Positions 8,517 through 18,320 are shown, counted from the first letter of the stretch. The stretch is 64,000 nt of DNA from CAWATG01 sp963785035 (GCA_963785035.1 CAWATG010000005.1:248001-312000); one strand, 5' to 3'. Notes: generated by a model from the letters alone, not told the origin. Translations and numbers: made by a program.

Positions 8517-8695
8517 GGTTCGGCTCCAGGAATCTCAGCCCCTAACTCCTCTATCAACACACAAATCTCCAACATATGAATCGAATCCAACCCCGCACCA
8601 GCCAACGCCGAAGCAGGAACGCACCCATCAAGATCAACCCGCAACTCGCCACCAACAACACGCACAAACTCAGGAAACAACACCGGCACACTCAA
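8501..8695 (-). CDS. Truncated acyl carrier protein (array I, proximal copy)
   Basis: 64 residues from a TTG start with a GGTAGGTGA ribosome-binding sequence seven bases upstream. It keeps the carrier-protein core: ELRVDLDG, then GLDSIHMLEICVLIEELG, where the Ser of DSI is the phosphopantetheine site. The intact array II ACP has 89 residues; here the protein stops after ...AEIPGAEPAVVP, because a deletion fused it to the 3' part of an EEP gene. Helices III/IV are lost, so function is doubtful, though modification by a phosphopantetheinyl transferase is conceivable. It follows the copy B anchored protein by about 10 bases. Confidence 0.7.
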   Translation of the reverse strand: MSVPVLFPEFVRVVGGELRVDLDGCVPASALAGAGLDSIHMLEICVLIEELGAEIPGAEPAVVP

Positions 8696-8705
8696 CAGCC
8701 ATCAC

Positions 8706-9812
8706 CTACCGGGTACAAGAAATGATCTGCAACCACGGATGCTCATCACCGACCGCAACAATTGTCGTTGAGTTCTCACCGGTGTCTACACTTGAGGCTT
8801 CTACGACTGTGACACGCTGGCCACGAAACGTGCTCTCCGAAATGCCTACATCGAAGAACCCGTATTTCTCTCCGGGGAACATCACCTCACTGAGCTGCCG
8901 GGCATACGCCTGGACCGCCGCGTCACGATCGCCGACAACCTTGCCCACGAGAACGACACCATTACCAGGTCCACAGGGGCCCACGCGCCCCACCACAGCA
9001 ACAATCTTGGTGCCTTCCTCGACCTTCGCGACCTTCCAGGCTTGTTTGGCAGACCCTTTCGGATAGAAGCGCTGCCCCGCAACCGGGACCACAACTGGGC
9101 GAGGCGGACCAGGCACACCGCGTTCCCAACTCCCGGGAAGACTCCGCGGCCAAACCCGAGGATCAACTTTCCTGCCCGCCCGGTCGACGGTGTTCGCCAT
9201 TGGCAGTTCTGAAACGCCTGCCCACTTCAGGTCGTCGTCCCATATCTCAACACCCACCGGTACACGCGTGACCGTCATTGTCAAACCATTCGCTATACCA
9301 CCAGGACCCTTACCAGCGACCGGCTCAATACGCTGACCCTGAATCAAGTCGATACGTACAAGACCCACGATCGATCCACGATCGCGAATCACCCCCAACC
9401 CTTCGCATGTCAGGTCACGCTCACGACTCCTCTTCGGGAGACGGTCAGAAACCTGGACCCACGGAAACTGGCGGGTGTCGAAGGGGTCTTTCTGAAATGG
9501 GGGCGAGAAGACACACTGCGCAGCCGTCTCATACTTCGCGCGACGTGCCTGCTCCAAATACGCATTCATGACCTTCACCGAATTGCCCGTAACCCTGAAA
9601 TGGGCAACCCACGCACCTCGATCACCAGCCAACGAAAGAGTGGGCTCCATTGGGAACACATCACCAAGAAGCTCTGAACCCTCCACAACTGTGAAGCCAT
9701 CGCCCAAAGACACGGTTGGCACGCGATCGCGACCCGGTCGAACAGCCCAGGCAAACCCCGCTACCACCACGACAATCACAACAACACAGAGACCCCGCAC
9801 CCGCCTACGCAC
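8706..9812 (-). CDS. Membrane-anchored exported protein of the module (copy B)
   Basis: About 368 residues. The start is set at GTG 9812 because GAGGGGG lies six bases upstream and the resulting N-terminus (basic residues, then GLCVVVIVVVVAGFAWAV) matches copy A; a GTG at 9836 would overlap the EEP stop. It has a single N-terminal membrane anchor and a large exported domain sharing the conserved blocks of the family (GDGFTVVEGSELLG, VAHFRVTGNSVKVMNAYLEQ, GSWERGVPGPPRP, GQRFY, VGDRDAAVQAY, FRGQRVTVVEA). It is closest to copy A, implying duplication inside this array. It starts 18 bases after the EEP gene. Function unknown. Confidence 0.78.
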   Translation of the reverse strand: MRRRVRGLCVVVIVVVVAGFAWAVRPGRDRVPTVSLGDGFTVVEGSELLGDVFPMEPTLSLAGDRGAWVAHFRVTGNSVKVMNAYLEQARRAKYETAAQCVFSPPFQKDPFDTRQFPWVQVSDRLPKRSRERDLTCEGLGVIRDRGSIVGLVRIDLIQGQRIEPVAGKGPGGIANGLTMTVTRVPVGVEIWDDDLKWAGVSELPMANTVDRAGRKVDPRVWPRSLPGSWERGVPGPPRPVVVPVAGQRFYPKGSAKQAWKVAKVEEGTKIVAVVGRVGPCGPGNGVVLVGKVVGDRDAAVQAYARQLSEVMFPGEKYGFFDVGISESTFRGQRVTVVEASSVDTGENSTTIVAVGDEHPWLQIISCTR

Positions 9813-9829
9813 AAAGCCCCCTCGGCGAA

Positions 9830-10739
9830 TCAGCACAGACTCGCATATGACCAGTACATGAGATGGTCCGACGTATCATCGCCTGCGAACTCTGCGAGCG
9901 GATTTGGCCATACGTCCTGGGTGGTGCCACCGCCATGGGTGATACACCAATGATTGAATGGCGGAATAAGAATATGGTCGAGTTTTTGATTCGGCGTGAA
10001 TTGTGCGCTGAAGGTTTCCTCTGATCCGCCTTCCTGGTAGGTCGGATAGAAAATGGCCATGTCTTGCGGTACCGCGTTGAAATCTCCACCAGCAATGGTT
10101 GGTCCACTATTAGCATTTTTCCAGTCGAGCTTGGTACGGAGCTCTGTGCGCTGCTGGGCCCGCACCCCAGAATTGGGACCCAGGGCAGCGTGGTGCGTAG
10201 AAGACGCAAGAAATAGCGGGCTCGCCGCCTGTCCACAAACGTAGCCACGAACGTCGTTTTCACCACCTTGCGTGCTGTAGGCGAATGTCGATGCATTATT
10301 GGCGTTGCCGCCCTGCCAGAAGACTGCGTTTCCATGGTTAATGCAGGCACTATTGATGTTCTCGTTGGACCAATATTTCGCGCCGGTATCGCCGATCTGC
10401 GGCAACACTTGGTTGAGTTCAGACATTTGTGGTTGGCAGACCTCTTGGAGCATGACGGCTCTTGGACGCGCCGACGAGAAATAGATATAGGCATACGCTG
10501 TCTGCCACGGCGCCACCATGTTTGTGCCGCAACGGGCCGAACCAGCCGCACATGTTCCAGGTGAGGACGTTTTGGAGACCACTTGTCGGCTGGGTCAATG
10601 CTCGGGTTGCGTTGCCTGATCGTGTGCCCTTGCGAGGTGAGGCCTCTGCAGGCTCTGCGGGGAAGATACCGATTCGTGTCAACGCGCCGGCAACAACGAA
10701 AGCCAACCCCACGACAAGGCGGCGTCTGATACCACTCAT
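9830..10739 (-). CDS. Secreted EEP-family phosphodiesterase/nuclease-like protein (copy B, one frameshift)
   Basis: The N-terminus is a signal peptide (RRRLVVGLAFVVAGALTRIG ... EASP), followed by the EEP motif NVLTWNMCG. The frame then shifts by one base near 10545 and continues with MLQEVCQPQ (catalytic Glu of the EEP fold), HGNAVFWQGG, AGGDFNAVP (metal-binding Asp/Asn) and TSDHLMYWSYASLC (SDH motif). Joined, it is about 300 residues and holds all the usual EEP catalytic motifs. Families with this fold include secreted DNases, CdtB-type toxins and sphingomyelinases, and I cannot choose among them. It sits 15 bases after the kelch-like gene. The shift lies in a GGCC/CCG context and could be a sequencing error. 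Confidence 0.78.
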
Positions 10740-10753
10740 CTGGCTCTCCCTCG

Positions 10754-12090
10754 TCAGTTCGGGTTATACCGAGCAACGCCCGGCAAACGAGACGCACCAA
10801 TCCCGACAAACTCGCTCGCGTAATCCACGATCTCGCTGCCGGTCCACACCGGAGACTCCGCCACCACGTCAACCTGCGGAGTGACCCGCCACGTATTTGT
10901 CGCTGGCCGATACGCACGACCAGGCAACAACGACCACGCAGCATCGATCCCCCCGCTACTCGCGACATTGGGGAGCTTGTTCAAGAACACCAACTCTGTA
11001 CCCGTCCACACCGGCTTGTCGAACACGCCACCGACAAACTCGCCCGCCGGTGGGCCAGGAGGCGCCGCCGCTTCGGACCATGCACCGGAGACGAAATCGA
11101 ACACGTAACGCTGGCCCGATACCGAACCCACACCACCCGAGCCAACCAACATCGCACTCCGTACCCATACACCACAGATCAGGAGGCATCGTCGGATACT
11201 TCACACCACCAAGCGGTCGCCGTCTGAACCCAACCAGCCGGCGCCGGGGCCGACACCGGCGCACCGGGCTTGAGGGACAACACCAACAACGACGGCTGCA
11301 CCCAGCCCGCAACACCCGGCTTCGACGCGACGACCCCGCCAGGGGCAAGCATCAAACGCCGGGTCCAACGCGAGAACCTCACCACCATGCTCATACTTGC
11401 CCGTCAAGGCAACCAGGTCATCACCGACCATGCACGCGTCCTTCGCGTTCCCGGGATTGCCCAAAGACTCCCACGCCAACGTCCGCGGCGAAAACACCCA
11501 GTACTCACGCTGGACCTGATTCATCCACCCGATCGAGATCACGACCCGACCATCGGACGTCGTACCCACAATCACCGGATTCGACCAACGCAACGCACCG
11601 CATCAGGCAACGGATCAGCCGGCAACGCGGACGGCCGCGCCAACGGCGCAGGCGTCGCCACCTGCTCCCATCGCCCAGTCGCAGGATGAAACACCTCGCA
11701 GCCACGCTCCGATCCTCGCGCAGCTCAGAATCGAATCGTCCGGTACCGATAACCGGCACACGTCGTAACGTCACCGGAATCGACGCACCAGCACGCAGCG
11801 TCGGCGACAACAACGAACAGCTTCGAACGCCGTCCACGCGACCGCAGCACACGACCGTCAGCACAACGCACCGCAGTCACACGACCGCAGCACCCGAACG
11901 CGACCCGAAACCCGTCACCGGCAGAAAACCCGTCTCGGTCAACACCTGCGGCGCCGCGCCCGCCGGACCCGCATCACGATCCACAACACGATCAGCTGTG
12001 ACCGCACCAACCGCAAACAGCGCTACGCCACATACCGACGCAACAACACCACGAACCCCACCCAGCGACGAGCCACGACCACCCCCGACC
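10754..12090 (-). pseudogene. Kelch-like secreted protein, degraded (array I)
   Basis: Several frames carry pieces of one protein. A signal-like start near 12085 reads GVALFAVGAVTADRVVDRDA, then GPAGAAPQVLTETGFLPV. Later pieces are VVISIGWMNQVQREYWVFSP, SGGVGSVSGQRYVFDFVSGA and a C-terminus RPATNTWRVTPQVDV ... GVARYNPN ending at 10754. The same order occurs in the array II copy at 45206-45985. WxG/YVFD-type repeats with short spacing suggest a kelch-like beta-propeller. At least four frame changes and a TGA after SGAAVV break it. Some could be sequencing errors, but the number here exceeds that in neighbours, so real decay is likely. Confidence 0.6.
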
Positions 12091-12222
12091 TCGACACCAC
12101 GTCCCCGACAGTGTCCCCCCGAGGAAAAATGTCAAAACCCACTCAGATGAAGGTCATATCAACACACGCGAACCACCAGCCCACGCACCCCGTCAGAACA
12201 CCGCCAATGAGAACGCTGGTGC

Positions 12223-14310
12223 TCAAGGGCGATCGGCGATACCGATCGCGAACGTACCGACCGTGGCCTTGCCGAGATTCGGCGCGTCGCCAAACGCATC
12301 GACGGTACCGTCAAGGCGCAACAGCCAGTAACCCGCGCCTGACGGCGTGACGGCCATCCCGACAACAGGCAACGACCCGACCGCGCCACCGGACGATCCG
12401 AAAAACGGTGCGTCGCCGAAACCGAAGATGCCGCCGTCGCGTGCGACCAACCAATACCCCGCTCCCGAAATGGTCGTCGCCATGCCGACAATCGGTTGTG
12501 CGAGCTTGAGAGCTCCCGTCGAACCCATGAACATCGCGTCGCCGAAACCGAAGATCCCACCGTCACCGGCAACCATCCGATAGCCCTTCCCGGAGGGCGT
12601 CGGTGAAATTCCCACGATCGGTTGGTTCAACGTCGTCGCGCCCATCGATCCGTAGAAGGTGGCGTCACCGAAGGAGAAGATCCCACCATCACGCGCGACC
12701 AACCAATAACCAAGGCCGGACGGCGTCGCAGCAATACCGACAATCGGCTGATTCAACTTCATCGCGCCCGTCGAACCAAAGAATCGTGCATCACCGAAGG
12801 AGAAGATCCCGCCATCACGCGCGACCAACCAATAACCAAGGCCGGACGGCGTCGCAGCAATACCGACAATCGGCTGATTCAACTTCATCGCGCCCGTCGA
12901 ACCAAAGAACTGCGCGGTACCGAAGGAGAAGACGCCACCGTCGAGACCGACCTGCCAGTATCCCCGTGGCGGATTGGCGAGCGCCCCACCTGTATCAAGG
13001 CGTCCGTGCACGATCTTCGAGCCGGTCCCTGTGATGTAGTCCGCATTGGTATAGATGCGACCGATCACCGCGTCGGCGCTGCTGGTCGGCGCGCTCGCGA
13101 AAATCAGGGCAGCGGTAGCGGCAACGTACGGCGCCGCGGCCGAGGTCCCCTCGCCCGACGCGTAGGTGCCCATGTATGTCGAGGTGATCCCGACGCCGGG
13201 CGCCGCGATGTCGACCCACGGACCGTAGTTCGAAAAGCCGGCAAGGTTGTCCGAAGGATCACTCGCGGCAACCGCAACGACCTTGTCGAATGCGGCCGGA
13301 TATGTCGGCGTCGTCACACCGGATTCACCGTCACCATTACCGGCGGCGGCAACCACCACAATGTTCTTGCTTTGCGCGTAGGTAATTGCGGCCTGCAACG
13401 CCGGGCTCGGGCACGGATCGACCTTCAGCCCATCGCACGCACCGCCCAGCGACAAGTTGATGACCCGCACGCCAGCGGTGTCAGCCGCAGCGTAGATACC
13501 CTTGGTCACCGTGGAATCGTTACCGCAGCCGTAGTCGTCGAGCACCTTGATCGATAGGACGCGAGTGTTCCACCCCAGACCGGCCACACCGAAACCGTTG
13601 TTGGTCGCTGCTGCGACAATGCCCGCCACGTGCGTGCCGTGGTCGACGGGGGCGTTCGCTCCACAAGCTGGAAGGAACGCGCTCGGGGCATAGGTCGGCC
13701 CTGTGATCACCTTCCCGACCAAGTCAGCATTCGTGACCGAAACACCCGTGTCCAACACCGCTACCAACACACCTGGGTCGCCGGTCGAGACATCCCAAGC
13801 TTGCGCCGCGTTGATCTTCGCCAGCCCCCATTGCTCCGGCAGTGCGAACGGGCACTTCAACACGCATGGATCATTCGGCACCAACAATGCGCGATACACA
13901 TGGTCGCTTTGCACGGCGCGTACGCCTCGAAGCGCCTCGAGCTCGTGACGGACTTCGTCGACTTGTGCCGACGGCACGTCCAGCGAGAAGGTGGACGGCC
14001 CGATGATGCTCTGCACTGACCCATCCACTGCCGCAGCGATCGAATCAGCCGATGTCGCCAGCGCCGCTGCTGATGCAGTGGATGCGAGGGGCCCGCGTCC
14101 CTGCGTCCTCGTGGTGACGATCAGCCGCGTCGCACCGGGCTCCGGTGAGGATTCGACCGTCCCGACAGTCCCGACTGTCCCGCCAACGGCCGATGCGGCC
14201 TCACCAGGTGCGCTGGCCGCGGCGACTTCGGGATAGGTCAACACCGCCGACAAGCCGCACACGACCGCCATGATGGTCAACATCACGGCGTATCTCTTCG
14301 AAACCTGCAT
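12223..14310 (-). CDS. Secreted subtilisin-like serine protease (S8) with six C-terminal propeller repeats
   Basis: 695 residues. A signal peptide (~1-33) and an inhibitor-like propeptide region (~60-145) precede an S8 catalytic domain. The triad is visible as AVLDTGVSVTN (Asp), DHGTHVAGIVAA (His) and GEGTSAAAPYVAA (Ser), with the oxyanion Asn in AAGNGD. From about residue 450 there are six consecutive ~42-residue repeats of type GYWLVARDGGIFSFGDARFF ... LNQPIVGIAATPSG, the last ending the protein. The repeat module is shared with three other secreted proteins next to it, so it is probably a common wall- or ligand-binding domain. Repeats 1-3 are also nearly identical in DNA, which marks recent amplification. 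Confidence 0.9.
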   Translation of the reverse strand: MQVSKRYAVMLTIMAVVCGLSAVLTYPEVAAASAPGEAASAVGGTVGTVGTVESSPEPGATRLIVTTRTQGRGPLASTASAAALATSADSIAAAVDGSVQSIIGPSTFSLDVPSAQVDEVRHELEALRGVRAVQSDHVYRALLVPNDPCVLKCPFALPEQWGLAKINAAQAWDVSTGDPGVLVAVLDTGVSVTNADLVGKVITGPTYAPSAFLPACGANAPVDHGTHVAGIVAAATNNGFGVAGLGWNTRVLSIKVLDDYGCGNDSTVTKGIYAAADTAGVRVINLSLGGACDGLKVDPCPSPALQAAITYAQSKNIVVVAAAGNGDGESGVTTPTYPAAFDKVVAVAASDPSDNLAGFSNYGPWVDIAAPGVGITSTYMGTYASGEGTSAAAPYVAATAALIFASAPTSSADAVIGRIYTNADYITGTGSKIVHGRLDTGGALANPPRGYWQVGLDGGVFSFGTAQFFGSTGAMKLNQPIVGIAATPSGLGYWLVARDGGIFSFGDARFFGSTGAMKLNQPIVGIAATPSGLGYWLVARDGGIFSFGDATFYGSMGATTLNQPIVGISPTPSGKGYRMVAGDGGIFGFGDAMFMGSTGALKLAQPIVGMATTISGAGYWLVARDGGIFGFGDAPFFGSSGGAVGSLPVVGMAVTPSGAGYWLLRLDGTVDAFGDAPNLGKATVGTFAIGIADRP
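12660..12910 (-). repeat. Tandem 126-bp DNA repeats within the subtilisin gene
   Basis: The block AACCAATAACCAAGGCCGG recurs at 12700 and 12826, exactly 126 bp apart, with nearly identical flanks including CGACAATCGGCTGATTCAAC. 126 bp is 42 codons, one protein repeat. The DNA-level identity is higher than between more distant repeats, so these units arose or were homogenised recently. Confidence 0.85.
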
Positions 14311-14381
14311 GCACGACTTCCAGACGGTCGGATGGCAACGCGAGAACCTAGGTAAGCCAGGCTACAAGGCGTGAGGACGCC

Positions 14382-15938
14382 TCAGCCGCGTGCCTTCACA
14401 CGGGCAGCGAAGCCGACCGCCTGCAAACCCTTTCCTGCCGCACTGCCGAGGTAGGGGGCATCGCCGAAGGCGAAAATCTCACCATCGCGCGCGAGTAGCC
14501 AGTAGCCGGCGCCAGTCGCCGTCGCCGCAATGTCGATGATCGGCTGAGGCAAGGCCGACGCACCCGTCGAACCAAGGAACTGCGCGTCCCCATAGTTGAA
14601 AATCCCGCCATCAGACGCACACAGCCAGTACCCATTCCCCGACGGACTCGGCGCCATCCCAACAATCGGCTGATTCAAACGAATACCACCCGTCGAACCA
14701 TGAAACACCGCATCACCGAAACTGAACACACCACCATCACGCGCGACCAGCCAGTACCCATTCCCCGACGGACTCGGCGCCATCCCAACAATCGGCTGAT
14801 TCAAACGCAACGCACCGGTCGAACCGAAGAACTGCGCATCCCCAAAGTTGAAAATCCCGCCATCAGACGCACACAGCCAGTACCCATTCCCCGACGGACT
14901 CGGCGCCATCCCAACAATCGGCTGATTCAAACGCATCCCGCCCGTCGAACCGAAGAAGCCGGCGCTGCCATAGCTGAAGACCCCGCCATCGGAGCCGAGC
15001 ATCCAATATCCAAGCTGTGTGGGATGCCCGACGATGGCACGAATCGTTGGTCGCAGCCCGACCCGACGCGGGTCACCGAGATCAGGAAGGTCGCCGAAAG
15101 CGAGCGTTCCGGTCGTCGAGGTAATCCAGTAACCGTTCTCGCCCGCCTTGAGCCTGTTCGCGACCCGTTGGCGGATTTCCGGCAACTTGGCGTGCAGCGG
15201 ACCGCCGGGACACGCTGTGGAACTGGTGTCACGGTGCCCACAGATGTTGGGGAAGGTGCGTCCGTCGACGTAGGTATCAGCGCCTTGGGGATCGATTCCC
15301 CATCGAGCGCATTTCCAGGCCAACACCGACACCAGACTCTCGATCGCAGCTTCGGTGGGCACACCCGACGTAAAGGTTCCCAGCATCGCGATGCCACAAC
15401 TACTCGTGTTGGTGTGCAGTGCGTGCGCGCCACGTACCTGGGAACCATTGACATCATCACCGCTATGTGGGACACCCGCCGGGTAGTCCCGCGCCCACCG
15501 ACCCTCATAGATGGTCCCGTGCTGGTCGATGAGCCAGTGATACGCCAGGTCGATGTATTGCTCAGGGTGCGACGGCCGGGTGTGGTCCGTATAGATACTC
15601 CGCACGACAGCAGCGGGATCCGTCGGCGAGTTCGGTGTCACCGTGTGGTGCACGATGAGCTTCGTAACGCTGAGCTCGTGGACCTGGCCGGGCCTACGCA
15701 ACAGCTCGTTGGCCCCCCACTCGGCGCGCGTCCTTACCGTTGGTTGAGGCCAGTCAGGGCGGCGCAGCGCCCGCGCCCGAGCCGAACTGCGATGTGCGCT
15801 GCGAGCACGCTCACCGAGGCCGAAGGCCGGCACAACGCCACGGCCGAATGGACCCATCAAACCTGCTACGCCCATTCCGCCGATGGCTCCGGCGCGAAGC
15901 AGGTCGCGTCGCGTCACGCCACGGCTGGCAGCAGCCAT
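14382..15938 (-). CDS. Tat-exported N-acetylmuramoyl-L-alanine amidase (PGRP/amidase_2) with six propeller repeats
   Basis: 518 residues. A twin-arginine signal, TRRDLLRAGAIGGMGVAGL, is followed by an amidase_2/PGRP domain (~residues 60-235). Zinc-ligand segments are KLIVHHTVTPN and GHRDTSSTACPG, with HWLIDQHGTIYEGR between. It should cleave the lactyl-peptide bond of peptidoglycan outside the membrane. From about residue 255 there are six ~42-residue GYW...DGG...FGDA repeats, as in its neighbours. Their DNA is repetitive at 126 bp spacing (14620, 14746, 14872). It reads in the same direction as the protease and the SpoIID-like gene, with ~70-80 bp between genes. Confidence 0.9.
   Translation of the reverse strand: MAAASRGVTRRDLLRAGAIGGMGVAGLMGPFGRGVVPAFGLGERARSAHRSSARARALRRPDWPQPTVRTRAEWGANELLRRPGQVHELSVTKLIVHHTVTPNSPTDPAAVVRSIYTDHTRPSHPEQYIDLAYHWLIDQHGTIYEGRWARDYPAGVPHSGDDVNGSQVRGAHALHTNTSSCGIAMLGTFTSGVPTEAAIESLVSVLAWKCARWGIDPQGADTYVDGRTFPNICGHRDTSSTACPGGPLHAKLPEIRQRVANRLKAGENGYWITSTTGTLAFGDLPDLGDPRRVGLRPTIRAIVGHPTQLGYWMLGSDGGVFSYGSAGFFGSTGGMRLNQPIVGMAPSPSGNGYWLCASDGGIFNFGDAQFFGSTGALRLNQPIVGMAPSPSGNGYWLVARDGGVFSFGDAVFHGSTGGIRLNQPIVGMAPSPSGNGYWLCASDGGIFNYGDAQFLGSTGASALPQPIIDIAATATGAGYWLLARDGEIFAFGDAPYLGSAAGKGLQAVGFAARVKARG
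14600..14950 (-). repeat. Tandem 126-bp DNA repeats within the amidase gene
   Basis: The string CAGCCAGTACCCATTCCCCG occurs near 14620, 14746 and 14872, each 126 bp apart, with the same flanks. Each unit encodes one 42-residue protein repeat. The alternating versions (LCASDGGIFN and LVARDGGVFS) suggest duplication of a two-repeat block. Confidence 0.85.
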
Positions 15939-16019
15939 CTCCTCGGTTGCTTCCGCGAGTCCTGAAGGCGCATGTCCGCGAACTTTCGGATGAACAACCG
16001 CATCCCACGTGATCAGAGT

Positions 16020-18154
16020 TCATGAGACACCGACGATCCCGATGACGCGACCACGAAAGGTCGGTACCACGTCACCGATACTTCCCATCTTCGGAGCGTC
16101 GCCGTAGCTCGTTACCGCGCCTGAAACTGTCACGAGGACATATCCGGATCCACTCGATGTCGGCGTCATTCCAGCGGCCTCCGACGAGCCTGCTTCAAGT
16201 CCTCCAGCAACGGTTGCGTCACCAAAACCTGCAACCCTGCCGTCCTTGGAAAGGATCCAGTAACCGTTGCCCGACGGTGTGACAGCCATCGCTACTGCCG
16301 TTGCTGCCTTGGACTTACTCGGTGCCGCTCCCCGGAACACGGCGTCGCCGAATGCGAAGACTCCCCCGTCGGCTGCGAGCAGGAAATATCCGCTCCCCGA
16401 CGGCGTTACCGCAATGTCCAGGATCGGCTGGTTCAAACGCATACCACCCGTCGAACCACGAAACACCGCATCACCGAAACTGAACACACCACCATCACGC
16501 GCGACGAGCCAGTAACCGTTTCCCGATGGCGTTGGAGCCATGCCCACCACCGGCTGGTTCAAACGCATACCACCCGTCGAACCACGAAACACCGCATCAC
16601 CGAAACTGAACACACCACCATCACGCGCAGCGAGCCAATAGCCGCCACCTCGAGGTGTCGGAGCCATGCCCACCACCGGCTGGTTCAAACGCATACCACC
16701 CGTCGAACCACGAAACACCGCACGACCGAAACTGAACACGCCGCCGTCGTCGCCAATGAGATAGTAACCACCGAGAGACTGACCACTTTCGGCCGCACCA
16801 CCGATCGTGAACCAATCCGACTTCAACCCGAACGTCTCACGAAAGGTCTTGCCACCGACCTTGACCGATCCCACCGAGCCGCGCACGACCATCGAGGTCA
16901 CGCGCCCTCCAAGATCACCGAAGCCGTTGCGTCCGGTGATGTCGATCCCTGCAAATGCGCCGATTGTGGGGTATCGGTCTTCGATTGCCTGTACCGGAAT
17001 CGTCGCCGTCCAATTGCGATTTGGATTACCCGCTATGTCGTCGCCTTCATCGATTACCGGCGCCAGGAATGGTTGGGAGGTCGAGCCGGAGCGCTGTAGC
17101 CACCTGTGCTCGCCGAATACTCGGCGAAGATCGGCGACCCGTTTGCCGTGAGCACCATCCCGGCGGTCGCACTCACCGCCGCATCGGTGTTGGCGTATTC
17201 CACCATCGTCGTCGCTCCCCCTGCGACGAGTTTGCGTCCGCCGTAGGACTGGCATGTGCTCGAGCAGACGTCATAGGTATCGCCCACATGCGCTGCCTTT
17301 GACGCGAGCGTGTACGAACGCGCGGCGATCGCCTGCGCGCTCAGCGCCGCCGCACCGCCGGACGAACCCCAGGAGGGCGACATCTCCAAAGCGATGACGC
17401 TGCGGATGTAGGAATCGACGCCGAGCGCATTCACTGTCGTGTGCCGCGTGCCATTCCATGCCGCCCAGACATCGCCACGCAGCCAGCGATTTCCTTCGGG
17501 CAGTACCACTTGCAGATTGTCATCGAAATTGTCCGACTGCGGAGCTCGCGCACGGAACAGGACTGGGCCCTTCACGCTCGGCGTGATGACCTGCCATGGA
17601 GCAAAAGCCGGCGCACACTCGATGCGGTAGTCGCCGCCACCCAGTGACACCGCTCGAGCGAGCACGCACGAGGCACTGTTTCCCACAATGGTCGCGAACC
17701 CGGCCAAGACCTCGAACCCGGCGCCCGTCAGCGCAGCCCCAACCACGGTGTCGGTCGTGTCCTCTGAATCCATGCGCACCCGCACCGACTCTCCCGAACG
17801 CTGGGTGATCGCGCTTCCTGTGTAGTAGTGGAGCACGATCTGCTCCGCGGTCCAGCCCCTTTTCGCGTAGCCATATGCGCCCCACTGGCCGAGACCGCGA
17901 CCGTGCCCGTAGCCGTGACCACTCACTTGCAGCACCGCATCCGCCGCGACCGCTGCTCGGCCTGCTGTCGCACCGCTGAGCTGGGCGATCCGGACCGACT
18001 CGGTGTCCGTCGTATTCGGCAGCGCCACGAGGGCCACCGCAAGAAGCACGAGACACAACACACGCCCACGCCGAACGCGCCGAACACGCCGTTCGCGACG
18101 TTGGCGGCGTTCTCCCGGAACTCGCGTCCGCTTCGATCCTGTCCGTTGCTGCAT
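16020..18154 (-). CDS. SpoIID/LytB-like exported protein with six propeller repeats (one frameshift)
   Basis: The start is taken at ATG 18154. A basic N-terminus and one hydrophobic segment (~36-52) precede a SpoIID-type domain: VSGHGYGHGRGLGQWGAYGY, YIRSVIALEMSPSWGS, LSAQAIAARSYTLASK and AEYSASTGGYSA. The family includes lytic transglycosylases acting on denuded glycans and amidase enhancers. Near 17087 one base appears to be missing, and the frame continues as GSTSQPFLAPVIDEGDDI. After a VGSVKVGGKTFRETFGL segment come six ~42-residue GYW-type repeats to the stop at 16020. Joined length is about 710 residues. With the amidase next door it suggests concerted peptidoglycan cleavage. The shift may be a sequencing error. 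Confidence 0.82.
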
Positions 18155-18251
18155 CCCTGCGTCCCGAAACCCCGCACTGCGTGATTGGGATCGGAATCGA
18201 TCCCACCTTCCGAAACAATCGGCGTAACGCGGGAAAGGCGAAGCCATTCGC

Positions 18252-18287
18252 GGAAACGCTCAGGGAATCAATCCCCTGAGCGTTTCC
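18252..18287. terminator. Perfect 14-bp hairpin between FG-GAP and SpoIID-like genes
   Basis: GGAAACGCTCAGGG (18252-18265) and CCCTGAGCGTTTCC (18274-18287) are exact reverse complements around an 8-base loop. It lies just after the stop of the FG-GAP gene and before the SpoIID-like gene, both on minus. There is no strong U-tract on the minus strand, so it may be a terminator, an mRNA 3' end stabiliser or an attenuator. Confidence 0.7.
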
Positions 18288-18320
18288 AAACGGGTTATAT
18301 GTGGACATACTTGTGCTCGG

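Noticed and set aside
9830..10739. CdtB genotoxin
   Set aside because: The EEP catalytic motifs and signal peptide fit the fold, but there are no CdtA/CdtC or other binding subunits, and many secreted nucleases and phosphodiesterases share these motifs.
12600..16750. Regular short DNA repeats as a CRISPR-like array
   Set aside because: The repeats are 126 bp apart, in frame, and encode protein repeats. There are no unique spacers and no cas genes.
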